Origin: Knoellia sp. Soil729
Lineage (GTDB): Bacteria > Actinomycetota > Actinomycetes > Actinomycetales > Dermatophilaceae
Assembly: GCF_001427985.1 (NCBI RefSeq)
Contig: NZ_LMSA01000005.1
Location: forward strand, 62,001 to 126,000
Length of the DNA: 64,000 nt
Direction: 5' to 3'
The notes beneath the pieces are model-generated. The model was given only the letters and a program-made list of their open reading frames with translations, was not told where the DNA came from and ran no database searches. Both the position numbers and the translations under genes were made by a program. Of this stretch, positions 63,448 through 64,000 are shown in pieces (the stretch's first letter is position 1; every line of letters begins with the position of its first letter).

Positions 63448-64000
63448 ATGGATGCTTCCGCTCGCTCGTCCCGGACAGTCTGGCCGTATGCCGTCAGCGG
63501 CGTTCTCGCTGCCGTCAGCGGTGCCGCCGTGGGCCACCTCGTCGCCGCGTTCGTCGCGCCCGAGGCCTCTCCCGTGCTCGCCGTCGGCTCGCAGGTCATC
63601 GACGCCACGCCCACACCGGTCAAGGAGTGGGCGGTCCGCACGATGGGGACCAACGACAAGCCCGTCCTCATCGGCAGCGTCGCGATCGTCACCCTGCTGC
63701 TCGCGGCCCTGGCCGGGGTGGTGTCCCGGCGCCACCCGACCGCCGGGCGACTGGTCATCGTGGCCCTGGCGGCCGCTGCAGCCGCCGCTGCGGTGCTGCG
63801 CCCGGCCGCAGGCCAGCTCGACGTCGTCCCGGGGCTGGTCACCGGGCTCGTGGGCGTGTTGGTGCTGGGCTGGCTGCTCGGTCTGGTCGAGCGCGACGAG
63901 AAGGTCGCCGACCACGAGAACCCCACTGACCACAACTCGCGAGCGACCGGCGAGGCAAGCCCAACGGGCCGGCGCAGCTTCCTCCTCGGAGCAGGTGCGG
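63448..64000 (+). CDS. Membrane molybdopterin-dependent oxidoreductase, N-terminal part (3' partial)
   Basis: The frame is open from ATG 63448 to the right edge (184 codons). About four hydrophobic helices are followed by GRRSFLLGAG, a Tat-like twin-arginine segment that in this family leads into an exported sulfite-oxidase-like molybdopterin domain. The block VIDATPTPVKEWAVRTMGTN, ending with NDKPVL, is typical of this actinobacterial family. The catalytic domain lies beyond the window. Confidence 0.8.
   Translation, partial: MDASARSSRTVWPYAVSGVLAAVSGAAVGHLVAAFVAPEASPVLAVGSQVIDATPTPVKEWAVRTMGTNDKPVLIGSVAIVTLLLAALAGVVSRRHPTAGRLVIVALAAAAAAAAVLRPAAGQLDVVPGLVTGLVGVLVLGWLLGLVERDEKVADHENPTDHNSRATGEASPTGRRSFLLGAGA

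Noticed and set aside
63216-63929. Alternative 237-codon plus-strand frame at the right end
   Set aside because: It is Arg/Pro-rich without features, overlaps the purF 5' end, and is out of frame with the clear membrane protein starting at 63448.

Overview
The window is a high-GC (roughly 70% by eye) actinobacterial chromosome segment. G/C-ending codons, frequent GTG starts, near-leaderless starts and long chains of ATGA/GTGA overlaps all fit this. Together with F420-linked Fgd, GpgS, a FolP2-type protein, DUF3073, UdgX, valine dehydrogenase and purF/purM, they point to Actinomycetota, probably Micrococcales near Intrasporangiaceae; the family-level placement is inference. No tRNA, rRNA, CRISPR array, insertion sequence or prophage was recognised.

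Layout. (1) 2-28351: one giant gene, open at the left edge, covering 44% of the window. It encodes more than 9,400 residues of repetitive secreted protein: about 41 beta-strand units, dispersed small modules, Calx-beta-like and RTX-type calcium-binding blocks, two LamG-like domains, an HYR domain, two Calx-beta domains, a metzincin-like HExxHxxGxxH domain and a C-terminal membrane anchor. (2) 28391-31426: a frameshifted dihydrofolate-reductase-like gene, a small exported protein and an RclA-type flavoprotein. (3) 31442-37366: a PLP lyase with its lipid-type MFS transporter, a phytoene-desaturase-like oxidoreductase, SRPBCC and SDR genes. (4) 37495-43138: a stress-type segment with DUF6131, two GAF-ANTAR regulators, a three-gene envelope operon (amphipathic protein, holin-X family, DUF3618), UdgX and an amidohydrolase. 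Four promoters of SigF/SigB type (GTTT-N15-GGGTA) lie between 34217 and 41336. (5) 43141-46257: a four-gene overlapping operon (methyltransferase, CDGSH protein, iron redox enzyme, GCS2 ligase). (6) 46375-50238: an ABC exporter pair and an unusual MFS transporter with C-terminal Ig-like domains, followed by a 33-bp tandem repeat. (7) 50454-55323: a six-gene chain fgd-doxX-echA-gpgS-folP-LigB-like, each gene overlapping the next. (8) 55362-57797: lipoprotein, a 30-residue membrane peptide, DUF6766 and valine dehydrogenase. (9) 58095-64000: DUF3073, NCS1 permease with cysteine hydrolase, purM, purF, and the start of a membrane molybdopterin oxidoreductase.

How the genes work together. Regions 3-4 read as a general-stress and envelope module: putative alternative-sigma promoters, redox enzymes, lipid-type enzymes, DNA-uracil repair and amphipathic membrane proteins. 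Region 7 combines F420 reduction with glucosylglycerate synthesis. Region 9 keeps the purF-purM-DUF3073 neighbourhood, but a nucleobase-transport and amide-hydrolysis pair separates DUF3073 from purM. The giant gene has no visible dedicated secretion or regulatory partner in the window; its start and promoter lie upstream.
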